Part shown: positions 18,202-27,956 of the stretch, one piece after another | Numbering within the stretch: the first letter of the stretch is position 1 | Layout: the number at the start of each line of letters is the position of its first letter | Source of the DNA: Peribacillus faecalis | GTDB lineage: Bacteria; Bacillota; Bacilli; Bacillales; DSM-1321 | Reading direction: 5' to 3' | NCBI RefSeq assembly: GCF_014712675.1 | Contig: NZ_JACXSI010000028.1 | Span: 1 to 49,323 of the forward strand | Length of the DNA: 49,323 bases | The notes under the pieces: generated by a model | Databases searched by the model: none | What the model was told of the DNA's origin: nothing | What the model saw: the letters and a program-made list of their open reading frames with translations, nothing else | Program-made: the position numbers and the translations under genes

Positions 18202-18963
18202 TTATCGAGCAAAGAATTCGTCACATATTGAGATGAACTCATCCATATTACTAATCATTGCGGGATGTCCACCATGCTCAAAGAGATGTGATTCCGCAAG
18301 TTCAGTTGTTTTACACATTTCCTCGAACAATCTTGAGAAATGATTCTCCGGGAACATTTCATCTTCACTGCTACCTGTAAGCAGGAGTCTCACCTTGAGA
18401 TCATTTAAACTCTTATGACAAAATGACCTTACATTCAAAGCATGATTAACGACCGCATCTGTATCAGCATCTAATACGTTTTCCCAATCTTCACCGTGCA
18501 TCATTCTTGACATAGAACAGAATCCTTCATTTTCTTTTGCTAAGTTTCTACCCATTCGTATCTGTTCTGTTATTTCCGGGTTAGCGTTAAGACCCTCAAA
18601 ACTATCCGCAACTACTGCATTTATTAGTTCAGGGTTTTCAAGAGCAAGATTAATTGCTGCAATTGCACCTCCACTGCATCCGATTACGTTCACTCCTGTG
18701 TAACCTAATTGTTTAATAAGTGCTGCTACTTGATTTGCCCAATCAAACCAGAGATCTGCCGGCCACTTTTCGATTCTTTCTGACTTTCCACATCCAATAA
18801 AGTCAATTGTTATTACATGATATCGCTCAGAAAGTTTAGGAATTACAGGTGTAAAGAACTTGCTGGAAACAGTGTTTCCGTGCAGAAGAAGTAATAGTTC
18901 AACATTATCACTGCCAAATTCCTCATAAAACACCTTTGCTCCATCATAGTTAAAGTAACTCAT
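18202..18963 (-). CDS. Alpha/beta-fold hydrolase
   Basis: Predicted cytoplasmic serine hydrolase of 253 residues. The oxyanion segment is LLLHGNTVSSKFF (about 25-37), the nucleophile elbow is GCSGGAIAAI (about 95-104), the acid is probably in GSSEDEMFP (about 210), and the catalytic His is in LFEHGGHPAM (about 236). The substrate cannot be read from sequence; relatives include esterases and haloperoxidase-like hydrolases. The start ATG follows GGAGAGG. It heads a two-gene unit with the small protein downstream. Confidence 0.88.
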   Translation of the reverse strand: MSYFNYDGAKVFYEEFGSDNVELLLLLHGNTVSSKFFTPVIPKLSERYHVITIDFIGCGKSERIEKWPADLWFDWANQVAALIKQLGYTGVNVIGCSGGAIAAINLALENPELINAVVADSFEGLNANPEITEQIRMGRNLAKENEGFCSMSRMMHGEDWENVLDADTDAVVNHALNVRSFCHKSLNDLKVRLLLTGSSEDEMFPENHFSRLFEEMCKTTELAESHLFEHGGHPAMISNMDEFISICDEFFAR

Positions 18964-19071
18964 GATACCTCTCCTCTTTCTTTACTATACGAAATCCCGA
19001 TTTGTCTAAATCTTATATTAGGATAATTTTACCACAAATATCTAACGTATTCCATATATCACCTAGCAAAT

Positions 19072-19890
19072 TCATCTCCCACCTAAAATAAAATCACAGT
19101 ATAAAAAAGAACAGCAGCCACACAATTTTATGCATGACTGCGATATAATTCTTAGTTCAAATGACTTAATTCTAACTACAGCTAAAATCAAAAGTTGTTC
19201 TAACAGCCCGCGTTTTCTACCGTCGTCATCATACAAGCTGACTGTGTAATGTATCCCTTTTTTGTTTCGCCACGCTTCAACATACATGTTTTCTTCTTCC
19301 TGTGCCTGCTTTAATGCTTTCTTAAACAAGTACGCTTGAAGTGCATTTTTATTTAAGGCCTTAGTAATTTCATCCATCTTGTAAGCATCACCTAGTGTAC
19401 TTTCACGGATCCATCGCTGGGCTTCTGCTGCCTTATATCGGAATGTCTGTCCTCGTTTTTCACAGAAAATATGGTTTTCAGCTAACAATTGATAAAACTC
19501 TTCAGGTGATGTACACCTTTGTTTTGCCTGTCTAAGCACGGTGCGAATGTAAGCTTTGTAAGTCATTTTGCCTTTCTGAGCAGCCTTTTTCTCAACGAAA
19601 TACTCTTTATCAGTTCTTTTTTCACCTGTAGTTTTGAATAAATCTATCTGCCCCAAGCCTCGTTCCTGACAGAAATTCATCGTTTCACGTCTGAGATAAT
19701 TGAGAAAATGATCCCCAGACTGATGCTTGTAGCCTGCGCCATATTCCCATTTGTGGATATCTCCATGCTTATTTTTCATCATCCATTCTTGCTTATCACG
19801 TTCTTTGTCACGAATAGAATTGATAACGATGTGGGCATAGTTATCATCATGCGCTACAATCAAAATTTGGTGACCTGGAAAGCATAATAA
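19072..19890 (-). pseudogene. Truncated relaxase (mobilisation nuclease) relic
   Basis: The reading frame resembles the middle and C-terminal parts of MobA/VirD2-type relaxases of Gram-positive integrative elements: FPGHQILIVAHDDNYAHIVI, where relatives have the metal-binding HIH motif, then KWEYGAGYKHQSGDHFLNYL, a MTYKAYIRTVLRQAKQ helix and FYQLLAENHIFCEKRGQTF. The frame opens after a TAA at 19893 and has no proper start; TTG at 19863 is the first candidate. The N-terminal catalytic tyrosine region is absent and HIH reads AHIV. The last 35 residues are cysteine-rich and unlike relaxases. It is probably a remnant of an integrative element. No integrase or att site is visible nearby. Confidence 0.7.
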
Positions 19891-20018
19891 TTACTCCTTT
19901 CGTTTTTCAGGCATTTCTGCCTACTTTAATTTTAATTACACAGGATAATACGGATTTTATAAAAACCGGGCAATATATTTTCTATATTTTTTAAAATCTT
20001 TTTTTAGAAAAATAAACA

Positions 20019-20057
20019 AAAAAGGCCTACCTGAAATATTTCATTCAGATAGACCTT
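20019..20057 (-). terminator. guaA terminator
   Basis: On the minus strand AAGGTCTATCTGAA pairs with TTCAGGTAGGCCTT (20057-20024 overall, with wobbles), followed by TTTTTTGTTT. It lies about 100 bases past the guaA stop. Confidence 0.85.
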
Positions 20058-20153
20058 TAGTCTCGTTTTATTAATTTATCATCAAATTGCCATCAATCGT
20101 CTTAAAACCCCTTGAAAACCTAGTATTTTCAATGGTTTCAGCGATTTCCGATT

Positions 20154-21707
20154 CTATTCCCACTCAATTGTAGCTGGTGGCTTAGAAGTAATGTCATACA
20201 CAACGCGGTTGATGTGTGCTACTTCGTTTACGATACGTACAGAGATTTTCTCTAGTACTTCCCATGGGATACGTGCCCAGTCAGAAGTCATACCGTCAAT
20301 TGAAGTTACTGCACGGATACCGATTGTGTAGTCGTACGTACGAGCATCGCCCATTACACCTACACTGCGGATATCAGGAAGTACTGTGAAGTATTGCCAG
20401 ATGTCACGATCTAATCCTGCTTTTTTGATTTCGTCACGAAGGATCGCATCAGATTCGCGAACGATTTCAAGTTTTTCTTCTGTTACTTCGCCAAGTACGC
20501 GGATACCAAGACCAGGACCCGGGAATGGTTGACGCCATACTACTTCATCAGACATACCTAGTTCCGTTCCAAGTGCACGCACTTCGTCCTTGAACAATGT
20601 GTTCAATGGCTCGATTAGTTGGAATTCCATATCTTCTGGAAGTCCGCCTACGTTGTGGTGAGACTTGATTGTTTGAGCTGTAGCTGTACCGCTCTCAATA
20701 ATGTCTGTGTAAAGCGTTCCTTGTGCAAGGAAGTCGATGCCTTCAAGTTTCGCTGCTTCATCGTCGAATACGTAGATGAATTCATTACCGATAATTTTAC
20801 GTTTTTGCTCCGGATCAGAAACGCCTTTCAACTTGTTCATGAAGCGCTCTTTCGCATCGATTTTGATAACATTCATGTGGAATTGCTCAGTGAATGTTTT
20901 CATTACTTGCTCAGCTTCACCTTTACGCAGTAAACCGTGATCTACGAAAATACACGTTAACTGATCGCCGATTGCTTTGTGAATTAATACAGCAACTACT
21001 GAAGAGTCTACACCACCGCTAAGTGCACAAAGAACTTTTTTGTCGCCTACTTTTTCACGGATTTTTTGCATTTCGATTTCAATGAAATTGTGCATTGACC
21101 AGTCGCCTGTACAGCCGCACACGTCAAAAGCAAAATGCTTCAGCATATCATTTCCGTATTCTGAATGTTGTACTTCCGGGTGGAATTGAACAGCATACAG
21201 CTTGCGTGCTTCATCGCTCATGCCGGCAATCGGACAAGAAGCGCTAGTTGTATCAACTACGAAGCCTTCAGGTGTAGCTGTTACAAGGTCACCATGGCTC
21301 ATCCATACGATTTGTTGAGCCGGAAGATCTTTGTAAAGAGCAGAAGCATTTTCAATATTGATTTCTGCTTTACCGTACTCGCTATGAGTAGCTTTCTCTA
21401 CTTTTCCGCCAAAATGTGTAGTCATTAACTGCATGCCGTAGCAAATACCGAATACAGGAAGACCCATATCGAAAATGCGCTCATCACAACGGAAAGAATT
21501 TTCATCATATACGCTGTTTGGACCGCCTGATAAAATGATCCCTTTCGGATTTAATTCTTGAATTTCTTCCATTGTAATAGTGTGCGGATGTAATTCTGAA
21601 TAAACTCCGAATTCCCTGATACGTCTTGTAATAAGCTGGTTGTATTGACTTCCAAAATCAAGAACGACAATCATTTCTTGACCTTGCATATCTGTTTTTG
21701 CTGCCAC
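20154..21707 (-). CDS. guaA: GMP synthase (glutamine-hydrolysing)
   Basis: Converts XMP to GMP with ATP and glutamine, the last step of guanine nucleotide synthesis. With the chosen start it has 517 residues. The class I glutamine amidotransferase domain spans about 12-200, with nucleophile C89 (GICYGMQ) and VQFHPEV. The ATP-pyrophosphatase domain has SGGVDSS (about 230), and the C-terminal dimerisation domain ends KPPATIEWE. The start is GTG at 21707 because GAGGTGA lies just upstream; an in-frame ATG at 21755 would run through the leader. A guanine riboswitch with a terminator precedes it. In B. subtilis guaA follows yebA and precedes pbuG; here yebA is still upstream but pbuG is 14 kb away. 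Confidence 0.97.
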   Translation of the reverse strand: MAAKTDMQGQEMIVVLDFGSQYNQLITRRIREFGVYSELHPHTITMEEIQELNPKGIILSGGPNSVYDENSFRCDERIFDMGLPVFGICYGMQLMTTHFGGKVEKATHSEYGKAEINIENASALYKDLPAQQIVWMSHGDLVTATPEGFVVDTTSASCPIAGMSDEARKLYAVQFHPEVQHSEYGNDMLKHFAFDVCGCTGDWSMHNFIEIEMQKIREKVGDKKVLCALSGGVDSSVVAVLIHKAIGDQLTCIFVDHGLLRKGEAEQVMKTFTEQFHMNVIKIDAKERFMNKLKGVSDPEQKRKIIGNEFIYVFDDEAAKLEGIDFLAQGTLYTDIIESGTATAQTIKSHHNVGGLPEDMEFQLIEPLNTLFKDEVRALGTELGMSDEVVWRQPFPGPGLGIRVLGEVTEEKLEIVRESDAILRDEIKKAGLDRDIWQYFTVLPDIRSVGVMGDARTYDYTIGIRAVTSIDGMTSDWARIPWEVLEKISVRIVNEVAHINRVVYDITSKPPATIEWE

Positions 21708-21861
21708 GAACGTCACCTCATCTAGAAAATTTATAAAAATAAACTGACCCTTCATCCAGAAAATCAGTTAACCATGTAAACAATGACCTTATCTTATCAC
21801 TTACCATTCAGTATTAACAAGTGAAAAAGTCAGTTATACATTACCCACTGTAAACATAAAC

Positions 21862-21911
21862 AAAAAAACTAGAAACTGCGGCCTCTTATATAAGAAACAG
21901 CAGGTCTAGTT
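21862..21911 (-). terminator. Riboswitch-controlled terminator ahead of guaA
   Basis: On the minus strand AACTAGA (21911-21905) pairs with TCTAGTT (21873-21867), with inner pairing of CTGC and GCAG, and then TTTTTTTG. An upstream segment GCAGAAACTGC (21947-21937) is complementary to the terminator's GCAGTTTCT arm and can act as antiterminator. Confidence 0.85.
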
Positions 21912-21953
21912 ATCTCCAATCGTGTGTATGATGCATGCAGTTTCTGCACACAA

Positions 21954-22024
21954 CCTCCATAGTCGGATTATTTACGGCAATCCGGTAGAAACTTTTGACC
22001 CATATTGTCAAGGATATACGAAGG
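21954..22024 (-). promoter_or_regulatory. Purine (guanine-class) riboswitch aptamer, guaA
   Basis: The minus strand contains P1 arm CCTTCGTA (22024-22017), L2 ATATGGG, J2/3 GTTTCTACC, L3 GCCGTAAAT and GACTATGGAGG. P1 closes with TATGGAGG (21961-21954). The discriminator is C in GACTAT, so guanine is the ligand. A possible -10, TATAAG (22037-22032), would start the RNA right at the aptamer; the -35 is not clear. Guanine binding should stop guaA expression. Confidence 0.95.
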
Positions 22025-22080
22025 AAATAAGCTTATATGATTACAATATTCCCTATTGTAACAACGGAACAAAATGGAGG

Positions 22081-24324
22081 TCAAGTGATTGTTTTTTTCA
22101 TCACATTCTTCCAAAGCGGTTTCACTTTCTCCCAAATCTCTGATGCTTCGCCATTTCCGTATATAATCCTCTCATAATGCATCGTCAGTTCGCTCATTTC
22201 CTCTGTCGCAAAGCGGCTATCCACAGATTGTGCGTAGTCCCTTAGCGTCTGTTCCGATTTGCGTTTAATTCCGCATCGGTTTAACTCCTTCAAAAGAGCA
22301 GCATAGGCTTCACTAAAGGCTTCTTGATCATTTGAACGTCCAAATCGCCATATCCAAAAACGAGGTCGCCATTTCCCTCTGAATAAATAAATGAGCCATA
22401 AAAACACCAATAAAACCACTAAGGCAATTACATTGCTTTTCCAATGATCGGCTATATAATTCTTCAGGCTCTCACTGATTTTTGTATCAGACTTTTCGTC
22501 CTGTTTTAATTGTTCGGTGGCGTCTTCCTTCATCTTCTCTTCCTTCGCTGTTTGTTCCTGTTCCGGCTGCTCAGCTCTCGGCTCTTCTGGAGTTCGCGGA
22601 TCATCTGTCGGTGTAGCAGCTGTATTGCGTTCAATACTCATATTCAAGTCGTAGCCCTTTGTCGGCTCAAAAGGTATCCAGCCGAAGCCGTTAAAATACA
22701 CCTCAACCCACGAGTGCGCATTATTATTGGTCACTTCGTATATATACTGTTCGAAATCTGATTGATATCTGACATATTCACCTGCTGTATAACCCTTTAC
22801 CCATCTGGCCGGGATATCAAGCGTCCGAAGCATAACTACCATACTTGTCGAGAAGTGATCACAATAGCCTCTCTTTGATTCGAACAAAAATTGGTCAACA
22901 AAGTCTTCATCTTCGTCCGGATAAGGAATGTCTTCACGGGAATAAAGATAATCAGGCGAGTGGAAATAATCCTCAATCGCTTTCACCTTGTCGTACATAT
23001 TGGTCTTATCCTTCGTGATAGACTCGGCTAGCTCTTTAACTCGCTCCGGCAAGTTTTCCGGTAACTGCGTAAAGTCTGACTCCGGATAAAACTGATTTAT
23101 TTGATCTGCACCAGCTGCCCGCAAATCATCAATATGATAAGTTGGAACTTGATAATGTGCCTCATAGGTGCCCATTATTCTAAATGAATTTCCTTCGGCG
23201 TAGGTCAGCTTATTTGTTTCTATATCCAATATGAGCTGATCTGATGAGCCTTCCGGAATAATCATGCCATTATAGGATGGGCTCGGATACGGAATATGAT
23301 CTTCTTTGTAAATTCCTTTGATGTAATCGAACTGAGGATCAGACAGCTCCAATTTTTCGTTAATGGACGTCATATATGGAAATGTAGTTCCGCTAGTATA
23401 AGGCATTTCCCCATAGTCCCCCATTGAGTCCGATACTTCCCAGCCAAATCCCGTATATTTATCTTTAGACTCTACATACCAATAATGTTTCTCCGCAACC
23501 ATCGTCCAAAAGACAAGTGTATTATCCGGGGTAAAGTCACCCCCCAATCTAGTATCATCTTCGCTATATCCTACTTTATTAGTCTTTTCCTCATTACTGA
23601 TAAACTTATTGGAGTTAGTGATGAGAAACGGAACCGGATCCGGCCATTGGGCAGCCGGTTTCGGCGCCATCAAACCAACTGTCATCGCAATGATTGCCAG
23701 CAGACCTAAAGGAATGAGCCAGTTGTAATAGACTTTAATCGGTACGATCACATTCTCCTTCTCTATTAAAAGGAGCAATCTGAGCACCCCTAACAGAGTC
23801 ACTCCCAACATGAACAGACGTACAATTGCCCAGTCTCCATCGTATTGTGTAAAAGTATCCAAAGTCGCTATAAAAGCTATGCTAAGGACAATAAACAGCA
23901 AAATCCGCTTTCGGACTATAAGCCAATATTGAAGCAAATAGGTCATCATCCATAGCAATAAAAAGAACAAAAATGTACGGAAACTATTCGTCACATCATT
24001 CCACTCGAACCGGATAACTGCAATAATACTGTTAATGAAATCACCGATCAGCAAAGTGAGCCCGCCAGACCCAAACATCGGATTGGATTCATAATACAGA
24101 ATATAGCTGACTACTACTATATAGATTAAGGCAGCTGACCATTTCCATAGCCATTTCACTGAAAAAAAATCAGCAGCCAGCATGAAAACGAGGAAAATGA
24201 CAAAGTAATGGCTGTTGGCGATATCGGAAATTGTTTCAAGAGGCCATATCCATTCCCATAAAACAAGAAAACTGAATACATATAACACGACACGCAATAT
24301 CTTTTTAATTGTTTGCTCATTCAT
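22081..24324 (-). CDS. yebA: Membrane-anchored transglutaminase-like protein (YebA/TgpA type)
   Basis: Predicted 747-residue membrane protein. The first 220 residues hold about six hydrophobic helices (DUF3488 type). A large extracytoplasmic region follows with a transglutaminase core: the catalytic Cys in RGYCDHFSTSMVVMLR, His in NNAHSWVEVY and the closing FGWIPFEPT. An E/Q-rich linker then leads to a C-terminal helix (IALVVLLVFLWLIYLF) and a cytoplasmic DUF4129-like tail. The function in Bacillus is not known; relatives may cross-link or hydrolyse envelope proteins. The start overlaps the stop of the DUF58 gene by four bases. It forms a three-gene unit with the DUF58 and MoxR genes, as in B. 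subtilis. Confidence 0.9.
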   Translation of the reverse strand: MNEQTIKKILRVVLYVFSFLVLWEWIWPLETISDIANSHYFVIFLVFMLAADFFSVKWLWKWSAALIYIVVVSYILYYESNPMFGSGGLTLLIGDFINSIIAVIRFEWNDVTNSFRTFLFFLLLWMMTYLLQYWLIVRKRILLFIVLSIAFIATLDTFTQYDGDWAIVRLFMLGVTLLGVLRLLLLIEKENVIVPIKVYYNWLIPLGLLAIIAMTVGLMAPKPAAQWPDPVPFLITNSNKFISNEEKTNKVGYSEDDTRLGGDFTPDNTLVFWTMVAEKHYWYVESKDKYTGFGWEVSDSMGDYGEMPYTSGTTFPYMTSINEKLELSDPQFDYIKGIYKEDHIPYPSPSYNGMIIPEGSSDQLILDIETNKLTYAEGNSFRIMGTYEAHYQVPTYHIDDLRAAGADQINQFYPESDFTQLPENLPERVKELAESITKDKTNMYDKVKAIEDYFHSPDYLYSREDIPYPDEDEDFVDQFLFESKRGYCDHFSTSMVVMLRTLDIPARWVKGYTAGEYVRYQSDFEQYIYEVTNNNAHSWVEVYFNGFGWIPFEPTKGYDLNMSIERNTAATPTDDPRTPEEPRAEQPEQEQTAKEEKMKEDATEQLKQDEKSDTKISESLKNYIADHWKSNVIALVVLLVFLWLIYLFRGKWRPRFWIWRFGRSNDQEAFSEAYAALLKELNRCGIKRKSEQTLRDYAQSVDSRFATEEMSELTMHYERIIYGNGEASEIWEKVKPLWKNVMKKTIT

Positions 24325-25502
24325 AGACTTCCGCCCCCCTTAGAAGAGCTTTTCCATGAGCTCGGAGTGACATATGTACACTGTATGCCAGCTTTATTTT
24401 CTTCAGAGTAATTTACTGCGGCAGCAGAATCCTGTTCTTGCATGATGACAGCCGTAGCAGAAGCAGCTCTTCCACCCCAAAGACTTAAGGTCTGTATAGA
24501 TGTGTTGCTTGTCACTACGATAAGTGCTGCCTGTGAGGGCAAGTCCATCCTTTCATTCATAAAATTCGCCAACGTCTGATTGCTGTCAGCTTCAACTTTA
24601 GCCAGTTCATATAAAATTCGTTGCCTTTGTTGCTCCCCTTTTCCGATTGCCGCAGAAGCATACTTTGAACCTGTTCCAAAATAAGCTACTCCTATGCCTC
24701 TCTTCAAAAAAGCGTACGTCAATGATGCCGCGAGAGAAACTAAGTCTTCAAATAAAGGTGATGGTGCCTGATCTAGCAAAATAATGACATCCTGTTTTTT
24801 GCTCTCTTCAAATTCCTTCGTCATAATTTCATCTTTTTTAGCCGTCGCTTTCCAGTGAATCCAAGACATGCGATCACCCGGTATGTAACGTCGAACACCG
24901 GTAATAATAGCTGACTCATTCAAATTCCTGACCGCGGAATGACACTGTCCTTGTTCAAACAGTGCTTCAAAGTTTTTGAATGCTGTTTTTTCATAATGCG
25001 GATAAACGAGCAAACGGGAGAAACAATTAAATTCTTGAACCTTCGTATAAAAACCTAAAAAATCTCCCGTCGTCAATTTAACAGCGGAAAATTCATGCTC
25101 CCCTCTTACCGCGGCAGGAATAGCATAACTGAAATTAATTTTCTTTCTCCAAAATGGAAAAAGCACTCCTTTATGCCGGTTGTTCAATTGCTCACGTAAC
25201 CGTTCCGGCACTTGATCTTCTATTAAAAGATACAAAATTGGCAACGCGCCTTCACTCGTAATCGCAATCTCCACTTCAATACGTTCACCGTACACAAACT
25301 CTTTGCACTTTATTTGCCTTTCTACTCTCACCTGTTTGAAAGAATAAAAACGGAGTAGAAAGGAAAGCAGAATGAACGGCAGAAAACTATAAAATAAAAA
25401 CCAACTGACAAATCCTCCTTGAAACATGGCAAAAACAAATGTAACTATTAAAGCCAGTAGCGGAAAAAGCGATGCAGATAACTTCTTATAAAACTTATTC
25501 AT
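24321..25502 (-). CDS. yeaD: DUF58 membrane protein (YeaD)
   Basis: Protein of 393 residues with two N-terminal membrane helices (about 13-50) and a cytoplasmic DUF58 domain marked by RRYIPGDRMSWIHWKATAKK (about 203-222), followed by a von Willebrand-like segment DVIILLDQAPSP. DUF58 proteins are regularly encoded beside MoxR ATPases and transglutaminase-like proteins, and are thought to act with them in assembly or activation of envelope complexes. Its ATG overlaps the stop of the MoxR gene by one base, and its own stop overlaps yebA. The function is inferred from context only. Confidence 0.9.
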   Translation of the reverse strand: MNKFYKKLSASLFPLLALIVTFVFAMFQGGFVSWFLFYSFLPFILLSFLLRFYSFKQVRVERQIKCKEFVYGERIEVEIAITSEGALPILYLLIEDQVPERLREQLNNRHKGVLFPFWRKKINFSYAIPAAVRGEHEFSAVKLTTGDFLGFYTKVQEFNCFSRLLVYPHYEKTAFKNFEALFEQGQCHSAVRNLNESAIITGVRRYIPGDRMSWIHWKATAKKDEIMTKEFEESKKQDVIILLDQAPSPLFEDLVSLAASLTYAFLKRGIGVAYFGTGSKYASAAIGKGEQQRQRILYELAKVEADSNQTLANFMNERMDLPSQAALIVVTSNTSIQTLSLWGGRAASATAVIMQEQDSAAAVNYSEENKAGIQCTYVTPSSWKSSSKGGGSL

Positions 25503-26461
25503 TATTTCCTCACTAACCTTTGGACTGGAACAGATGTATTCGCAATGATTTCAAAAATGATATCTTCCGCTGTCGTCCCACTGTACCTAGCTTCCGGCTT
25601 TAAAATAAGGCGGTGCGCAAACACAAATGGAGCAAGATATTGAATATCATCCGGCAATACATAGTCTCTGCCGGACATAAACGCATACGCTTGGCTTGCT
25701 TTCATTAAGGCAATTGATCCACGCGGACTGACGCCTAAATATACACTTTCATGCTTACGGGTTAAATTTGCCAGCAGGACAATGTATTCTTTCAGCAAGT
25801 CGTCAACCCGTACATTTTTCACATCCTTTTGAAGCTGCAATATGTCCTCTGTTTGAACGACCATTTGAATTTTTTCAATCGGATGCTGTAATTGCGCTCT
25901 TCTTAATACCTCAATTTCTTCCTCGCGCTCAGGATAACCCATCTTTACTTTGATTAGAAAGCGGTCGAGCTGTGCCTCTGGCAACGGATACGTCCCTTCA
26001 TACTCAATCGGATTCTGTGTAGCCAAAACAAAAAAAGGCTGCTGCAGCTGTCTCGTGACGCCGTCAACCGTGACACTGGCTTCCTCCATTGCCTCAAGCA
26101 AGGATGATTGAGTTTTAGGCGATGTGCGGTTAATCTCATCCGCCAAAATAATATTCCCCATAATCGGACCTGGATGGTAGCGGAATTCTTGCTCTTTCGG
26201 ATTGTAAATTGAGGTGCCTATAACATCAGAGGGCAGCAAATCCGGAGTGAATTGGATGCGTTTAAAACTGGCATTGATTGATGTCGCCAATGCGCGCACC
26301 AGCATAGTTTTCCCGACTCCTGGCACATCTTCAAGCAACACATGCCCTTTCGATAACAGAGCAATCAAACTTAGTTCAGCTATTTCTCTTTTTCCGATTA
26401 TGACATTCTCTATATTTTTTAAAATTATTTCCGTAATTGGATGCTTCACTTCATGAATCAT
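25502..26461 (-). CDS. yeaC: MoxR-family AAA+ ATPase (YeaC)
   Basis: AAA+ ATPase of 319 residues of the MoxR branch, a chaperone-like activator of partner proteins. Walker A is GVGKT in LLEDVPGVGKTMLVRA (about 47-62), Walker B is IILADEINR (about 110), sensor 1 lies in VLATQNPIEYEGTYPLPEAQ, and the C-terminal lid carries SPRGSIALMKASQAYAF. The start is ATG at 26461 with GGGAGG eight bases before; an in-frame ATG at 26521 adds 20 hydrophobic residues but lacks a site. First gene of yeaC-yeaD-yebA, divergent from trpB. Confidence 0.93.
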   Translation of the reverse strand: MIHEVKHPITEIILKNIENVIIGKREIAELSLIALLSKGHVLLEDVPGVGKTMLVRALATSINASFKRIQFTPDLLPSDVIGTSIYNPKEQEFRYHPGPIMGNIILADEINRTSPKTQSSLLEAMEEASVTVDGVTRQLQQPFFVLATQNPIEYEGTYPLPEAQLDRFLIKVKMGYPEREEEIEVLRRAQLQHPIEKIQMVVQTEDILQLQKDVKNVRVDDLLKEYIVLLANLTRKHESVYLGVSPRGSIALMKASQAYAFMSGRDYVLPDDIQYLAPFVFAHRLILKPEARYSGTTAEDIIFEIIANTSVPVQRLVRK

Positions 26462-26597
26462 AAAAAACCTCCCAGAAAAGTAGAATATTGTCAAAATATA
26501 TACTTTAATATATTCTTCCAAACATAGAAAAAACCTTTTTTCTTTTTGTTAAGATATAATAAAGTTTCCTATTTAATGAGATTCAGCAGTTATATAT

Positions 26598-26625
26598 TTG
26601 AAAATAACGAATTTTCAGATATAAT
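26598..26625 (+). promoter_or_regulatory. trpB promoter
   Basis: TTGAAA (26598-26603), a 16-base spacer and TATAAT (26620-26625). The start would be near 26632, leaving a leader of only about 40 bases, too short for a T-box or TRAP attenuator. Confidence 0.75.
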
Positions 26626-26671
26626 AGGAGGAAGCATTTTTCAAATGATAGTTTAGAGGAGAAGAGAAGAG

Positions 26672-27832
26672 ATGAGTTTAAAAGTTGAGAAAAAAGGTTA
26701 CTTTGGAGAATTTGGAGGAAGCTTCGTTCCCGAAGACCTTCAAAAAGTAATGAATATTATTGAAGAGAATTTTTTGCATTATAAAGATGATCCGTCTTTT
26801 CAAGAAGAGCTGCGTTACTATTTGAAGGAGTATGTCGGACGCGAAAATCCGTTAACTTTAGCAAAGAACTTAACGGAACAGCTTGGCGGAGCAAAAATTT
26901 ATTTAAAACGTGAAGATTTAAACCATACAGGTGCTCATAAAATCAACAATGCTATCGGACAAATTTTATTAGCTAAGCGTATGGGCGCTAAACGTATCAT
27001 CGCAGAAACAGGCGCAGGTCAGCACGGCGTGGCAACAGCTACTGCTTGTGCAATGTTCGGGCTTGAATGTGTCATCTACATGGGCAAGGTCGACACTGAG
27101 CGTCAAGCGCTTAATGTATTCCGTATGGAATTGCTGGGAGCAAAAGTCATTCCTGTCGAAAAAGGCCAAGGTCGCTTGAAAGATGCCGTTGATGAAGCAT
27201 TAAATGACCTTGTGCAAAACTATGAAAATACGTTTTACTTGTTGGGTTCAGCTGTCGGTCCGCACCCGTACCCATCAATGGTTAAGCATTTCCAAGCGAT
27301 TATCAGTGAGGAATCAAAACGCCAAATTATCGAAAAAGAAGGAAAGCTTCCTGCCGCTGTCGTAGCATGCACAGGAGGCGGAAGCAATGCTATCGGCGCT
27401 TTCGCTCATTATATTGAGGATGAAGAAGTGCGTCTTATCGGCGTAGAACCTTCAGAAGCGCCTTCTATTTCCGAAGGGGTTCCGGCTGTTCTTCACGGAT
27501 TCAAATGCTTAACATTATTGGACGAAAACGGCGAACCGAAGCCGACATTCAGCATAGCAGCCGGATTGGACTATCCTGGTGTCGGACCGGAACATAGCCA
27601 TCTGAAAGTCAGCGGAAGAGCAGAATACGTTACTGTAAATGGCCAAGAAGCGCTGGAAGCCTTCCAAGTGCTATCCAAAACAGAAGGAATCATACCGGCA
27701 CTCGAAAGCTCCCACGCCGTCGCCCACGCACTCAAACTGGCAAAACAATTAAGTCAAGATGACATCATCATCGTCAACTTGTCAGGCCGCGGCGATAAAG
27801 ACGTGGAACAGGTTTTCGGGATGCTAAAATAG
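26672..27832 (+). CDS. trpB: Tryptophan synthase beta chain
   Basis: PLP enzyme of 386 residues joining indole and serine into tryptophan. The family landmarks are [12 protein letters not shown] at the N terminus, the PLP lysine in [10 protein letters not shown] (about 92), the [11 protein letters not shown] loop and the phosphate-binding [10 protein letters not shown] (about 230-240). It is the classical TrpB1 type with intact residues. It stands alone: there is no trpA or other trp gene on either side, and it has its own promoter and terminator. Such copies can complement a trp operon elsewhere or salvage indole. The start ATG follows AGAGGAGAAG. The stop codon is immediately followed by a repeat element. 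Confidence 0.95.
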   Translation: MSLKVEKKGYFGEFGGSFVPEDLQKVMNIIEENFLHYKDDPSFQEELRYYLKEYVGRENPLTLAKNLTEQLGGAKIYLKREDLNHTGAHKINNAIGQILLAKRMGAKRIIAETGAGQHGVATATACAMFGLECVIYMGKVDTERQALNVFRMELLGAKVIPVEKGQGRLKDAVDEALNDLVQNYENTFYLLGSAVGPHPYPSMVKHFQAIISEESKRQIIEKEGKLPAAVVACTGGGSNAIGAFAHYIEDEEVRLIGVEPSEAPSISEGVPAVLHGFKCLTLLDENGEPKPTFSIAAGLDYPGVGPEHSHLKVSGRAEYVTVNGQEALEAFQVLSKTEGIIPALESSHAVAHALKLAKQLSQDDIIIVNLSGRGDKDVEQVFGMLK

Positions 27833-27953
27833 GTGCCTGTCACCAACCGATTTCACTCGATATTTGTCGAAAATCAAAAGAGCTGCGCTAAAGTGATTGT
27901 TATCACTTTTGTGCAGCTCTTTTGGTGCCTGTCACTCCCCTAAGTTTGTCGAA
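27832..27953. repeat. Composite intergenic repeat, copy 1
   Basis: Two units, GGTGCCTGTCAC...TTTGTCGAA (27832-27871) and the same words again (27924-27953), flank a strong hairpin. The repeat begins on the last base of the trpB stop and ends three bases before the convergent gene's stop. A second copy with the same plan lies at 28905-29060. TGCCTGTCAC motifs of this kind are, from memory, scattered in Bacillaceae intergenic DNA. Confidence 0.7.
27875..27924. terminator. Bidirectional terminator inside repeat copy 1
   Basis: CAAAAGAGCTGC (27875-27886) and GCAGCTCTTTTG (27913-27924) pair perfectly, and an inner AAAGTGAT/ATCACTTT stem continues it. It lies between two convergent genes and has A and T runs suited to both directions. 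Confidence 0.85.
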
Positions 27954-27956
27954 TGA

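Noticed and set aside
21708-21755. An upstream ATG start for guaA.
   Set aside because: The extra residues are leader-encoded and unlike the family, while GAGGTGA precedes the GTG at 21707.
26471-26671. A T-box or tryptophan attenuator ahead of trpB.
   Set aside because: The promoter lies only about 40 bases before the start codon, and no T-box sequence or terminator is present.
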